Assembly (NCBI GenBank): GCA_012837965.1 | Contig: DUQF01000025.1 | Span: forward strand, 1-64,000 | Source of the DNA: Clostridiales bacterium | GTDB lineage: Bacteria > Bacillota > Clostridia > Christensenellales > Aristaeellaceae | DNA length: 64,000 bases | Direction of reading: 5' to 3' | In this document: positions 49,899-58,860 of the stretch, in pieces | Layout: each line of letters starts with the position of its first letter | Numbering within the stretch: position 1 is the stretch's first letter | Program-made: the position numbers and the translations under genes | The notes under the pieces: generated by a model | What the model saw: only the letters and a program-made list of their open reading frames with translations | What the model was told of the DNA's origin: nothing | Databases searched by the model: none

Positions 49899-51437
49899 TT
49901 AAAACAACGGCTCGCCTGTCATTTCCTCGGGAATAGGCAGGTTCATCGCTTTAAGCATGGTGGGGGCTATGTCGCACAGCTTGCCACCGGCCTTCAGCGT
50001 CTTGCCCACAAACTCGCTGCCGCACGCAATGAAGGGCACAGGATTGGTGGTGTGGGCAGTAAAGGGTTCGCCCGTTTCGTAGTCTATCATCTGGTCGGCG
50101 TTACCGTGGTCGGCGGTGATAAACACTCGGCCGCCAAGCTTTAAGATTTCGTCAGTTAAGATACCGACGTCCTTATCTACTTCCTTAACCGCTTGGACGG
50201 CGGCGGGAAGTACGCCCGTATGTCCCACCATATCGCAATTGGCAAAGTTGAGGATCATCACATCGTACTTGCCTGAACGAATCAGTTTCAAGGCTTCCTC
50301 AGTCACTTCAGGCGCGCTCATTTCCGGCTTCAAATCAAAGGTGGCAACCTCCTTGTCGGAGGGAACAAGCAGCCGATCTTCACCCGGGTTGGGTTTTTCA
50401 ACTCCGCCGTTAAAAAAGAAAGTTACATGCGCGTATTTTTGCGTTTCGGCAATGCGCAGCTGGGTTTTGTTAAGATCAGACAAGTATTCGCCTAAGGTAT
50501 TGTCAAGCGATTCGGGCGGGTTGACGACCTTTAATCCCGTAAAGGTTTCATCGTACTGGGTCATGGAAACGTACTGCAGGGGCATGAAGCCCTTCTTGCG
50601 CTCAAAACCGGTAAAATCTTTCTGAATGAAGGAACGGGTTAACTGGCGGGCACGGTCGGGCCTGAAATTAAAGAACACCACAGAGTCGTCGGCATTGATG
50701 GTGCCAACAGGCTTGCCGCCCTTGACAATCACGGTAGGTTTCATGAACTCGTCGGTAATGCCCTGCTTATAGCTATCTTCCACAGCCTGATAAGGATCCT
50801 CTGCCTTTTCGCCTTCGCCCATCACCATGGCATCGTAGCCACGGGCGACACGCTCCCAGATGTTGTCCCTGTCCATACCCCAATAGCGGCCCTGCACGGT
50901 GGCAATTTCGCCAACGCCGATTTTTTGCTTTTCTTCCATCAGCTCTTTGATGTAGCCGGAGCCGGAAGTCGGCGGTACGTCACGCCCGTCAAGCAGGGCA
51001 TGGACATAAACTTTTTTGAGACCTCGCTTCTTGGCCATTTCAAGCAGGGCAAACAGATGGGTTAGGTGGCTGTGAACGCCGCCGTCGGACACAAGGCCGA
51101 TGAGGTGCAGGCTACCCTGCTCTTTGACAGCATCCATCGCCCAGACAAGGGGTTCTTTTTTGAAAAACTCGCCCGTTTGAATGTCTCGGGTAATGCGGGT
51201 AAATTCCTGATACACGATGCGTCCAGCGCCGATATTCAAATGACCCACTTCGGAGTTACCCATCTGCCCGTCGGGCAAGCCTACATCCATACCCGACGCG
51301 CCAAGCTGGGTATGGGGGTATTTAGCCTTAAGCCGGTCCAAATTGGGGGTTCCGGCAATGCGCACCGCGTTGCCCTCCTCCCTTTGGTTAATGCCCAAAC
51401 CATCCATGATAATAAGGGCGGTCAGTTGTTTGTTCAT
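49899..51437 (-). CDS. gpmI: 2,3-bisphosphoglycerate-independent phosphoglycerate mutase
   Basis: Manganese enzyme converting 3- to 2-phosphoglycerate. 512 residues. IIMDGLGIN (metal aspartate), the phosphoserine in GQMGNSEVGHLNIGAG (about 62), HLTHLFALLEMAKKRG (substrate domain), FADCDM-like NFANCDMVGHTG and ITADHGNADQM with further metal ligands. I start at ATG 51437, preceded by GAGGA and four bases after the tpiA stop; the open frame reaches 51470 inside tpiA. Last gene of cggR-pgk-tpiA-gpmI. Enolase, often next in Bacillus, is absent here. Confidence 0.96.
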   Translation of the reverse strand: MNKQLTALIIMDGLGINQREEGNAVRIAGTPNLDRLKAKYPHTQLGASGMDVGLPDGQMGNSEVGHLNIGAGRIVYQEFTRITRDIQTGEFFKKEPLVWAMDAVKEQGSLHLIGLVSDGGVHSHLTHLFALLEMAKKRGLKKVYVHALLDGRDVPPTSGSGYIKELMEEKQKIGVGEIATVQGRYWGMDRDNIWERVARGYDAMVMGEGEKAEDPYQAVEDSYKQGITDEFMKPTVIVKGGKPVGTINADDSVVFFNFRPDRARQLTRSFIQKDFTGFERKKGFMPLQYVSMTQYDETFTGLKVVNPPESLDNTLGEYLSDLNKTQLRIAETQKYAHVTFFFNGGVEKPNPGEDRLLVPSDKEVATFDLKPEMSAPEVTEEALKLIRSGKYDVMILNFANCDMVGHTGVLPAAVQAVKEVDKDVGILTDEILKLGGRVFITADHGNADQMIDYETGEPFTAHTTNPVPFIACGSEFVGKTLKAGGKLCDIAPTMLKAMNLPIPEEMTGEPLF

Positions 51438-51441
51438 CCAA

Positions 51442-52194
51442 TTAGTCCTCGTAGTTAACAACCTTGGCAAAGTCTTCCGCCTTTAAAGAGGCGCCGCCGA
51501 TAAGGCCGCCATCAATATGGGGCTGCGCCATCAAGCCTTTGACGTTCTTGGGGTTCATAGAGCCGCCGTATTGGATACGAATGGCATTGCCGATGCGCTT
51601 GCCATACTTGGCCGCAATAGCGCTGCGGATAACGCCGATGGTTTCGTTGGCTTGCTCGTCAGTAGCGGTAAGGCCGGTACCGATAGCCCAAACGGGTTCA
51701 TAAGCAATGACGCAGGATTTCACTTCGCTCTCGCTCATCCCTTCAAGGGCGATCAGGGTCTGGTAAGTAACCAGTGCGTTGGTGTAACCCGCCTCACGCT
51801 CCTCCTTCTTTTCGCCAACACAAATGATGGGGGTAAGGCCGGCCCTGACTGCCGCTAAAGCGCGCAGATTTACGGTCTGGTCGGTTTCACCGAAGTACTG
51901 CCTGCGCTCACTGTGACCGATGATGACGTACTTAACGCCGCATTCAACCAGCATCTGGGCAGACAGTTCGCCCGTATAGGCGCCCGATTCCTTAAAATGC
52001 ACGTTCTGCGCGCCTACTTTGATAGCGGTGCCTTTGGTTGCCCGTACGGCCGCCTGAATATCTACCGCCGGCACGCAAACAACCACTGTGGGCTTTGCGC
52101 CCTTGACAAGGGGCTTTAATTCTTCAAGGAGCTGCTTGGTTTCCTTGGGAGTCTTGTTCATTTTCCAGTTGCCTGCAATAATAGGTTTTCTCAT
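51442..52194 (-). CDS. tpiA: Triosephosphate isomerase
   Basis: Interconverts dihydroxyacetone phosphate and glyceraldehyde-3-phosphate. 250 residues. Active-site lysine in GNWKMNKT (about 11), histidine in IGHSERRQYFGE (about 95), glutamate in AYEPVWAIGTG (about 167), and the phosphate loop QYGGSMNPKN (about 212). Start ATG 52194. It follows pgk by 90 bases and is directly followed by gpmI. Confidence 0.97.
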   Translation of the reverse strand: MRKPIIAGNWKMNKTPKETKQLLEELKPLVKGAKPTVVVCVPAVDIQAAVRATKGTAIKVGAQNVHFKESGAYTGELSAQMLVECGVKYVIIGHSERRQYFGETDQTVNLRALAAVRAGLTPIICVGEKKEEREAGYTNALVTYQTLIALEGMSESEVKSCVIAYEPVWAIGTGLTATDEQANETIGVIRSAIAAKYGKRIGNAIRIQYGGSMNPKNVKGLMAQPHIDGGLIGGASLKAEDFAKVVNYED

Positions 52195-52284
52195 TTTTTA
52201 TACCTCGTTTCTATCGTCCTTGTGGTCAGGCTATCATCGTATGATTTATACCTCTTAGATGATACCCTTACCAAAGGGGTTCAA

Positions 52285-53472
52285 TTACTTGTTGTTGAGC
52301 GCCGCAACACCGGGCAGCTCAATGCCTTCCAAGAACTCAAGGCTGGCTCCCCCGCCGGTTGAAATATGGCTGATCTTATCGGCAAAGCCAAGTTGCTCAA
52401 CTGCCGCTGCCGAGTCGCCGCCGCCCACAATGGTGGTGGCGCTTGAATTGGCCATGGCCTCGGCAACAGCCTTGGTGCCGCCAGCAAAGTTGGGCATTTC
52501 AAACACGCCCATGGGGCCGTTCCATACAACAGTCTTGGCGGCAAGAATTTCTGTGGCATACTGCTTGCAACTTTCTGGTCCGATATCAAGCCCCTGCCAA
52601 CCGTCGGGAATGGCGTTGGTGGGTACAACTTGCCGGTTGGCATCGTTACTGAAATTGTCGGCCGCCACGGTATCGACAGGCAGCAGCAATTTTACACCCT
52701 TGTTTTTGGCTTTCTGCAGCAGTTCAAGCGCCAAGGGCTTCTTGTCTTCTTCTAAAAGAGATTTGCCAATTTTGCCGCCCTGAGCCGCGGCAAAGGTATA
52801 GGCCATGCCGCCGCCGATGATGAGGGTGTCCACCTTGTCCAAGAGGTTGTTGATAACGTTGATCTTGTCGCTTACCTTCGCTCCGCCTAAAATGGCCACA
52901 AAGGGACGCTCAGGCTTGTTGACGGCATCGCCAAGGAACTTCAGTTCCTTTTCAATCAAAAAGCCGGAAACGCTGACGGGAATGTAGCGGGTCACACCCT
53001 CGGTAGAGGCATGGGCACGGTGAGCTGTTCCAAAAGCATCGTTAACGTACACTTCACCGTAAGAAGCAAGCTTCTTGGCAAACTCCGGCACGTTCTTTTC
53101 TTCTTCAGCGTGGAAGCGGGTATTTTCAAGCAGGGCCACCTCGCCTTCCCGAAGCGAAGCAACGACACGGTCGGCATCTTCACCGATAACGTCCTTTGCC
53201 ATTTTCACTTCCTGACCCAAGTGTTCGGATAGCCGCTTGGCAACAGGCGATAGGGAATACTGCATATTAAATTCGCCCTTGGGGCGGCCCATATGGCTGC
53301 AAAGCACAACTTTTGCTTTGTTTTCAATGAGATACTTAATCGTGGGAAGAGCGCCGACGATGCGGTTTTCATCGGTAATGTTGCCTTCCTTGTCCATGGG
53401 AACGTTAAAGTCCACCCGTACAAGTACTCGCTTGCCCTGCACTGAAATGTCACGAACTGTCTTTTTATTCAT
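52285..53472 (-). CDS. pgk: Phosphoglycerate kinase
   Basis: Makes ATP from 1,3-bisphosphoglycerate. 395 residues. [15 protein letters not shown] and SHMGRPKG in the N-terminal substrate domain, [11 protein letters not shown] at the hinge, GGGMAYTF, and [13 protein letters not shown] for nucleotide binding near the end. I start at ATG 53472, ten bases after AGAGGA; the frame is open upstream to 53568 but that overlaps cggR. It follows cggR by 58 bases. Confidence 0.97.
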   Translation of the reverse strand: MNKKTVRDISVQGKRVLVRVDFNVPMDKEGNITDENRIVGALPTIKYLIENKAKVVLCSHMGRPKGEFNMQYSLSPVAKRLSEHLGQEVKMAKDVIGEDADRVVASLREGEVALLENTRFHAEEEKNVPEFAKKLASYGEVYVNDAFGTAHRAHASTEGVTRYIPVSVSGFLIEKELKFLGDAVNKPERPFVAILGGAKVSDKINVINNLLDKVDTLIIGGGMAYTFAAAQGGKIGKSLLEEDKKPLALELLQKAKNKGVKLLLPVDTVAADNFSNDANRQVVPTNAIPDGWQGLDIGPESCKQYATEILAAKTVVWNGPMGVFEMPNFAGGTKAVAEAMANSSATTIVGGGDSAAAVEQLGFADKISHISTGGGASLEFLEGIELPGVAALNNK

Positions 53473-53530
53473 ATGAATGTAGTCCTCTCTTTTGGTTAAT
53501 ATTTTGAAGGCTTTGGCCTTACAATCAATG

Positions 53531-54547
53531 TTATAGATGGTCAAGCACCGATCGGGCGGCACTTTCATCCAAAATCAGGGTGTCCGGCGGACGATGGCGA
53601 ACGGCCGCCAAAATGGCTTCCCCCTTGTCAAGCCCGCAGGCAGCCGCTACAATACGACAGTCCGGGCGCATGGTATGGAGCTCGGCAGACACTGAAGGAG
53701 TCCGATATACCGTCTGCCCATCGATATTAAAAAAATCACCCAAGCTCTCACCCACCGCGCCTAAGGTCAGTAAGGTTTCCTCTTGGGACATACTCATGCC
53801 ACGGCGTTTGGCCATCACATCCGCACGTCCGATACCCATGACCACAATGGCGGCGCCGCGCATTAGCTCAATGGTTTCCCTGATGTCGGGCAATTTAACC
53901 ATTTCTTTTAGAGCCGCTATGCTCATGCCTTCGGGCAGGTGAATCAAGCGGTACTCGGCGTTCATACGGTGGGCAAGCTCACCTGCTACCATGTTGGCCT
54001 GGGTTTGAATGTTGGTGGTCATGCCGCCACGAGCGGGTACCACCATCACACCTGTAGCGCAGGGCACCATGGCCCTTGCGGCGGCGGCCATAGTACGGCC
54101 GCCAGCAATAGCGACCACCATATTGGGCTTAATAATCTGGCGTAAGCGATGAGCCGTTGCCCTGCCTACTTCCTGCTAAATCTGTCCCTCATCGCCTTGG
54201 CTTGAAACAACGATGACGTTGGCAACATCCAACCTGTCCATCAGCATCTCTTCAAGCTTGCCAAGGGTGGAGCCGTTTGGTGTTATCAGGTGCGCTTCGG
54301 ACAGCAGTTTTTCGCCCTCTTTAGTAATAACCATACCGGCGGGCGAAAAGTTGATCAATCCCTGGCTGCTGAGGGCATCGGCGCAGGCGCGGATTTCTCT
54401 TTCACTCATTCTCACATAGGAAGACGCGGCGCGCCTGCCTATGGGCTGGTGCGCGTCAATCACCTGCAAAAGCTGTGCCCTGCGGATGATGGTATCCAGT
54501 TGATCGGGTGCCAGCTTTTGCAGCCAAGCACGAGAAATTTCCTGCAT
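53531..54547 (-). pseudogene. cggR: Central glycolytic genes regulator, interrupted by one in-frame TAG
   Basis: Read through, this is a 338-residue CggR/SorC-family repressor, the normal length. The N-terminal part (54547 to 54179, 123 residues) has the helix-turn-helix region IIRRAQLLQVIDAHQPIGRR and a wing. A single TAG at 54176-54178 then stops the frame, after DEGQI. Directly after it, in the same frame, QEVGRATAHRLRQIIKPN leads into the sugar-phosphate domain (VVAIAGGRTMAAAA, PARGG, MGIGRAD, CGLDKGEAILAA). Nothing else is damaged. The second part has an in-frame ATG at 54121 but no ribosome site. It may be a nonsense mutation, a sequencing error, or readthrough. If truncated, the product could bind DNA but not sense fructose-1,6-bisphosphate. 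AAAGGAGG precedes ATG 54547. Confidence 0.88.
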
Positions 54548-54564
54548 TGCTTCCTCCTTTGGGT

Positions 54565-54681
54565 GAATTTTGCCCCGCTGGGTCTATTATAAGCCCACAG
54601 GAACATTGTTTCAAGCAAAAATGGTATAAATTTGTACTTTTTCGGGGCAAAAAGCTACAATCGGGCGAATTTTGTCCCGCT
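54565..54681. promoter_or_regulatory. Repeated GAATTTTGYCCCGCT motifs between cggR and gdhA (putative operators)
   Basis: GAATTTTGCCCCGCT (54565-54579) and GAATTTTGTCCCGCT (54667-54681) are direct repeats; CGGGGCAAAA (54643-54652) is an inverted partial copy between them. The second copy runs into the dyad GTCCCG-CT-CGGGAC (54675-54688). Bacillus CggR sites contain CGGGAC and TGTCC-like halves, so these are candidate CggR operators. They flank the cggR promoter and lie upstream of gdhA. Confidence 0.6.
54586..54614 (-). promoter_or_regulatory. Promoter of the cggR operon
   Basis: Minus strand: TTGAAA (54609-54614), a 17-base spacer, TATAAT (54586-54591). The first repeat motif lies just downstream, where a bound repressor would block elongation. 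Confidence 0.78.
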
Positions 54682-54834
54682 CGGGACGGAAAACAAACTT
54701 GTTCACCTCGGCATAAAATTTCTCACCGTATTCGCCGGTTTATATGTTTTATACACCAAAAGTACAGAACAAGCATTGTAATTGAGCAGCCCAACCCATA
54801 CAATAAACTGGAAGAACTGAAAAAGGAGCCCTCA

Positions 54835-56172
54835 ATGAACCCCTACGTACAAAAAGTATTAACCGATCTTGAAAAACGCTGCCAGCACGAACCCGAATTC
54901 ATACAGGCAGCCCGTCTTATTCTCACCTCCGTTTCACCGGTGATTGATAAACACCCGGAATACGAAAAAGCTGCCCTGCTTGAAAGCCTGATGGAGCCTG
55001 AACGCATCATTTCTTTTCGGGTGCCTTGGATTGATGATCAGGGAAAAACGCAAATCAACAGAGCTTGGCGTGTGCAGTATAACAGCGCCATTGGTCCTTA
55101 CAAGGGGGGCATACGTTTCCATCCTTCGGTCACGATGGGAACGCTGAAGTTTCTGGCGCTAGAGCAGACCCTGAAAAACGCTTTAACGGGCCTGCCGTTG
55201 GGCGGTGGCAAGGGCGGTTCAGATTTTAATCCCCACGGCAAGTCCGATGCCGAAGTTATGCGCTTTTGCCAAAGCCTGATGAACGAACTGTACCGTTACC
55301 TTGGCGAAGATACCGACGTACCCGCCGGTGATATTGGCGTTGGCGCAAGGGAAGTCGGATACATGTTCGGGCAATACAAGCGCCTTAAAAATAAATTTGT
55401 AGGCGTATTTACCGGCAAGGGGCTGTCATTCGGCGGCTCCAACATGCGCCCTGAAGCCACGGGGTTTGGTCTGTCCTATTTAACGCAAGCGATGCTCAAA
55501 ACCATCAACCAATCCTTTAATGATAAGCGGGTAGTTATATCGGGCTCCGGCAACGTTGCTATTTACGCTGCCCAAAAGGTCGCCGAGCTTGGCGCTACAG
55601 TGGTTGCCATGAGCGACTCTGACGGCTATGTGGTGGATGAAGAGGGCATCAAACTTGACTGGCTCAAAGACTTAAAGTTTAGCCAGCGAGCCAGAATCAG
55701 CCGCTACCCTGAAATGGGATATGGGCAATATTTTGAAGGTTGTCAAAATATTTGGACCGTCCCCTGTGATATCGCTCTCCCCTGCGCTACCCAAAATGAA
55801 CTGTCTTTAGTGGGGGCCAAAGCCCTGGTTCAAAATGGGGTGATAGCCGTTTCGGAAGGCGCAAACATGCCCACCACTCCTGATGCTATCACTTACCTGC
55901 AGCAAAACGGCGTACTCTTTGCCCCCGGCAAGGCGGCCAACGCGGGCGGTGTTTCAGTCAGCGGCCTTGAAATGAGCCAAAACAGCCTGCGTCTGTCTTG
56001 GTCAAGGGAGGAAATCGACATCCGCCTGCACGACATCATGCAAAATATCTTTAAAAGTGTTCAGCATGCCGCCCAAACTTATGCAGCTGATCCCAAAGAT
56101 TATGAAACGGGCGCCAATATCGCCGGCTTTGTGAAGGTAGCAGAGGCCATGATGGCACAGGGCGCCGTATAA
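54835..56172 (+). CDS. gdhA: Glutamate dehydrogenase (probably NADP type)
   Basis: Makes glutamate from 2-oxoglutarate and ammonia (or the reverse). 445 residues, the hexameric small type. Substrate site GPYKGGIRFHPSV (about 87-99), catalytic lysine in PLGGGKGGSDFNPHGKSD (about 124), Rossmann loop ISGSGNVAIYAA (about 235; G-S-G-N-V-A), and NAGGVSVSGLEMSQNS near the end. I start at ATG 54835, six bases after AAAGGAG; the open frame to 54508 crosses the cggR promoter and is not coding. Divergent from cggR across a region of repeated motifs, so carbon status may control this nitrogen-entry enzyme. Confidence 0.95.
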   Translation: MNPYVQKVLTDLEKRCQHEPEFIQAARLILTSVSPVIDKHPEYEKAALLESLMEPERIISFRVPWIDDQGKTQINRAWRVQYNSAIGPYKGGIRFHPSVTMGTLKFLALEQTLKNALTGLPLGGGKGGSDFNPHGKSDAEVMRFCQSLMNELYRYLGEDTDVPAGDIGVGAREVGYMFGQYKRLKNKFVGVFTGKGLSFGGSNMRPEATGFGLSYLTQAMLKTINQSFNDKRVVISGSGNVAIYAAQKVAELGATVVAMSDSDGYVVDEEGIKLDWLKDLKFSQRARISRYPEMGYGQYFEGCQNIWTVPCDIALPCATQNELSLVGAKALVQNGVIAVSEGANMPTTPDAITYLQQNGVLFAPGKAANAGGVSVSGLEMSQNSLRLSWSREEIDIRLHDIMQNIFKSVQHAAQTYAADPKDYETGANIAGFVKVAEAMMAQGAV

Positions 56173-56204
56173 AATTTGAGCTTTTATAAAAATAACTTTT
56201 TCTC

Positions 56205-56233
56205 TTGCAATTGGCAAGCTAAATGAGTAAGAT
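56205..56233 (+). promoter_or_regulatory. Possible promoter of the DUF1846 gene
   Basis: TTGCAA (56205-56210), a 17-base spacer, TAAGAT (56228-56233). The -35 lies in a small CTTGC/GCAAG dyad (56204-56218). It implies a leader of about 110 bases. Confidence 0.4.
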
Positions 56234-56312
56234 AGTAGCGGCAAATAAAATGAGGGGGTGGCGCATGGCGTTTCGATATCAAAAAAGCCCTGTCGCCACG
56301 TCCCTGTTTGTT

Positions 56313-56338
56313 TTCGGGCAATGCCCGAATTTCTTTTT
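56313..56338 (+). terminator. Terminator / possible attenuator directly before the DUF1846 gene
   Basis: TTCGGGC (56313-56319) pairs with GCCCGAA (56323-56329) over AAT, followed by TTTCTTTTT. It ends 14 bases before the ATG at 56353, and the ribosome site AAGGGAG comes right after the T run. It could end gdhA RNA or act as an attenuator. Confidence 0.7.
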
Positions 56339-56352
56339 GAAGGGAGCAATCA

Positions 56353-57834
56353 ATGAAAATCGGCTTTGACCACGAAAAGTACACCGCCCTGCAATCGGAG
56401 CAAATTATCCGCCGCATTGACAGATTCGATGGTAAGTTGTACCTGGAGTTTGGCGGCAAAATCTTTGATGATCATCACGCAGCACGGGTACTGCCGGGCT
56501 TCCACCCTGACTCCAAAATCTCCATGCTTTTAAAAATGAAAGATCAGGTTGAAGTGGTTATTGTAATCAGCGCTAACGATATCCAAAAAAATAAGTTAAG
56601 AGGCGACCTCGGCATTACCTACGACTCGGATGTTCTGCGCCTGATTGATACGTTCCGCCAGTATGGGTTGCATGTGGGTTCGGTGGTTATTACCCGGTAC
56701 TCCGGGCAGGCGCATGCCGCCGACTTTCGCGACAGGCTCATTAATTTCGGCATTCAAGTTTATTTGCACTATACCATTGAAGGTTACCCCACCAACCTGC
56801 CCCTGATTATATCCAATGAGGGCTTTGGAAAGAATGATTATATAATGACCAAACGCCCCTTGGTGGTGGTTACCGGTCCCGGCCCGGGCTCCGGCAAGAT
56901 GGCCGTATGTCTAAGCCAGCTTTATCTTGAGCATAAGCGAGGCGTAAAAGCCGGTTATGCAAAGTTTGAAACTTTCCCCATCTGGAACCTGTCGCTTAAG
57001 CATCCCATCAACGTGGCGTATGAGGCGGCCACCGCCGATCTTGGCGATATGAACATGTTGGACCCGTTCCACTTGGAAGCGTACGGCGAAAAAGCCACCA
57101 GCTACAATCGAGACATTGAGGTTTTTCCTGTTCTCAACGCCATCTTCGAAGGGATTTGGGGCAAGTCCCCCTACCAATCGCCTACCGACATGGGTGTGAA
57201 CTATGTGGCAGACGCCATTGTGGATGAACAGGTCTGCATCGATGCCGCCAAGCAGGAAATCATTCGCAGGCTTTATAACGCCAAATGCGATATGAAGCGA
57301 GGCACCGCCAAGGAAGAGCTGATTGCCAAGCTTGATTTGCTTGAAAAGCAAGTAGGCGTCAGTGATCTTGACCGCCCCGTGATAGAAAGCGCACGCAGGC
57401 GGGCAGAAGAAGAGGACGCCCCCGCTGCCGCCCTGCAGGCGGCCGACGGCACCATCATTACCGGCGGCACAAGCGACCTCTTGGGGCCTTCCGCAGCGCT
57501 TATTCTCAACTGCGTGAAATACTTTGCCGGTATCCCCAAAAAAATCCAGCTTATTCCTCCGGAGGTCATCGGTCCGGTACAAAGCCTGAAACTGAAATAT
57601 CTTGGCAACCGCAACCCCCGCCTACATTCAGATGAAATTTTGGTTGCCCTGTCCATTACCGCAGCCTCCAGCCTAGATGCTAAAAAAGCCATGGCTCAGT
57701 TGCCAAAGCTGTCCGGATGTGAAGCGCACCTGTCGGTTATTCCCTCTCCAGTTGATTCGGATATATTCAGGCGCTTAGGTGTTAACCTGACAAGCGACCC
57801 CCAATACCAAATTCAAAAACTTTATCATAGATAA
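56353..57834 (+). CDS. DUF1846 family protein
   Basis: 493 residues, cytoplasmic. Starts KIGFDHEKYTALQSEQI and carries the phosphate-loop-like VVTGPGPGSGKMAVCLSQLY (about 173-192), HPINVAYEAATADLGDMN and DMGVNYVADAIVDE, all typical of the family, which is widespread in Firmicutes. Known structures of this family show a two-domain fold; no reaction is established to my knowledge. The ribosome site AAGGGAG is nine bases before ATG 56353 and abuts the preceding terminator. Monocistronic. Confidence 0.9.
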   Translation: MKIGFDHEKYTALQSEQIIRRIDRFDGKLYLEFGGKIFDDHHAARVLPGFHPDSKISMLLKMKDQVEVVIVISANDIQKNKLRGDLGITYDSDVLRLIDTFRQYGLHVGSVVITRYSGQAHAADFRDRLINFGIQVYLHYTIEGYPTNLPLIISNEGFGKNDYIMTKRPLVVVTGPGPGSGKMAVCLSQLYLEHKRGVKAGYAKFETFPIWNLSLKHPINVAYEAATADLGDMNMLDPFHLEAYGEKATSYNRDIEVFPVLNAIFEGIWGKSPYQSPTDMGVNYVADAIVDEQVCIDAAKQEIIRRLYNAKCDMKRGTAKEELIAKLDLLEKQVGVSDLDRPVIESARRRAEEEDAPAAALQAADGTIITGGTSDLLGPSAALILNCVKYFAGIPKKIQLIPPEVIGPVQSLKLKYLGNRNPRLHSDEILVALSITAASSLDAKKAMAQLPKLSGCEAHLSVIPSPVDSDIFRRLGVNLTSDPQYQIQKLYHR

Positions 57835-57843
57835 ACACATAAA

Positions 57844-57933
57844 AACAGCCCGTTTGAAATAAACTACGCCCACTTGTTAGACAGTACGGTATATTACTAA
57901 CAAGTGAGGTGCATTTCAAAAAAGCGGGTTGTT
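57844..57933. repeat. Nested inverted repeat between convergent genes
   Basis: Three pairs of arms are stacked: AACAGCCCG (57844-57852) with CGGGTTGTT (57925-57933, one G-U), TTTGAAAT (57853-57860) with ATTTCAAA (57913-57920), and CACTTGTTAG (57871-57880) with CTAACAAGTG (57897-57906). T-rich tracts lie outside both outer arms, so it can end transcription both ways. Its size and nested form exceed those of an ordinary terminator, and it may derive from a small mobile repeat. Confidence 0.75.
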
Positions 57934-57944
57934 TTGAATTGGAT

Positions 57945-58790
57945 TTAATTCTCCGGCGCCGGGCTTACAAGGTTGATGGGCGAGAGCGTCACCTGCACGG
58001 AAGGGTCAGGCGTTTGCAGGGGTTCTAGGCCTTCTTCTTGAGAGGGTTCTTCTGTCTTGAGGGGCACCGCTGGCAAGGAAGAAAGAGCGGTCAGGTATTT
58101 GGACATGATATAGCCCACCTGATCCTCTACCTGAATTTTAGACCAGTCTTCGCCTTTTTCAAAAATCTGTACCACTGTGCCCGTCATAAACTGACCCAAG
58201 GCATTATTGCCCGTCTTATTCTGCCAACGCACACGTACTTTGTGCGTAGTGTCATCCAGCTTATCGGGCCAGGTGATTTGACCAAGGCCTTGGCTTTGCA
58301 CATCGGCAGTAAATTCAAGGTGAGCGGTAAGCAGATAACCAACTTGGCCGGCAACAAAAACCTTGGTAAAGCTCTTGCCCTTTTCAAGGACGACAGCAAT
58401 GGTGCCGTTGTTATGCTTGGACAGGGCCTTGGACTTGGTGCTGTCCTTTTCACGCAGGGTTAATCGACCGTTTTTGGCTGCGACAATGGCAAAGGTTTCT
58501 TCCCTTGCAAGCTCGTCTACAAACTGCAACATGCGGCTGGATACATAACCATCTGTCCCAGCTAATGTTTTTACCTTGCACCACGCAAGCCCCAGCTCTG
58601 AAACTGAAACATGTTCGCCCTGCTTGATGGTCGCAAACAAGGAAGCCTCCGCTGCAGGGCCGGAAAGGAGGCTGGCATCCTCCAAAATAACGGCACCAAC
58701 AGTGACAATTTCTTTACTTTCGGCAAGGCCGATGACCGCTACCGCTAAGATAATGGCACAGATGAGTGCGAATATTCGATAGGTTTTCAT
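57945..58790 (-). CDS. Secreted protein with three SH3-like domains
   Basis: 281 residues with signal peptide (1-23, ending GLAES). Three bacterial SH3-type repeats: about 28-82 (ASLLSGPAAEASLFATIKQG and GYVSSRMLQFV), 90-150 (GRLTLREKDSTKSKALSKH and GYLLTAHLEF) and 165-235 (VRVRWQNKTGNNALGQFMTG and GYIMSKYLTAL). A Pro/Glu-rich tail follows (about 240-281). Such proteins bind the cell wall. GGAGG lies seven bases before ATG 58790. Similar in style to the SH3 part of the protein at 11682-13586. Confidence 0.82.
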   Translation of the reverse strand: MKTYRIFALICAIILAVAVIGLAESKEIVTVGAVILEDASLLSGPAAEASLFATIKQGEHVSVSELGLAWCKVKTLAGTDGYVSSRMLQFVDELAREETFAIVAAKNGRLTLREKDSTKSKALSKHNNGTIAVVLEKGKSFTKVFVAGQVGYLLTAHLEFTADVQSQGLGQITWPDKLDDTTHKVRVRWQNKTGNNALGQFMTGTVVQIFEKGEDWSKIQVEDQVGYIMSKYLTALSSLPAVPLKTEEPSQEEGLEPLQTPDPSVQVTLSPINLVSPAPEN

Positions 58791-58813
58791 ATTCAACCCT
58801 CCGTCAATTGTAA

Positions 58814-58855
58814 TATCTTTGTAATAAAGATAGCACGTTGTTAAGTCTTTGTCAA
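58814..58855 (-). promoter_or_regulatory. Promoter and dyad of the SH3 protein
   Basis: Minus strand: TTGACA (58850-58855), a 17-base spacer, TATCTT (58827-58832). The dyad TATCTTT-GTAAT-AAAGATA (58814-58832) overlaps the -10 box and may be an operator. Confidence 0.6.
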
Positions 58856-58860
58856 CAAGA

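Noticed and set aside
53531..54547. TAG reassigned to an amino acid in this genome
   Set aside because: TAG ends several intact genes at the expected length (5391, 11604, 43586), and a normal RF1 gene is present. Only cggR has an internal TAG.
54508..54834. 109-codon N-terminal extension of glutamate dehydrogenase
   Set aside because: It crosses the cggR promoter and operator motifs; ATG 54835 has AAAGGAG and gives the normal GdhA length.
56265..56368. 34-codon open frame MAFRYQKSP... before DUF1846 as a real gene
   Set aside because: It runs through the terminator hairpin and overlaps the next start; no residue bias typical of leader peptides. Mentioned only in the attenuator idea.
56911..57582. 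223-codon minus-strand open frame opposite the DUF1846 gene
   Set aside because: Low-complexity shadow translation, no start signal.
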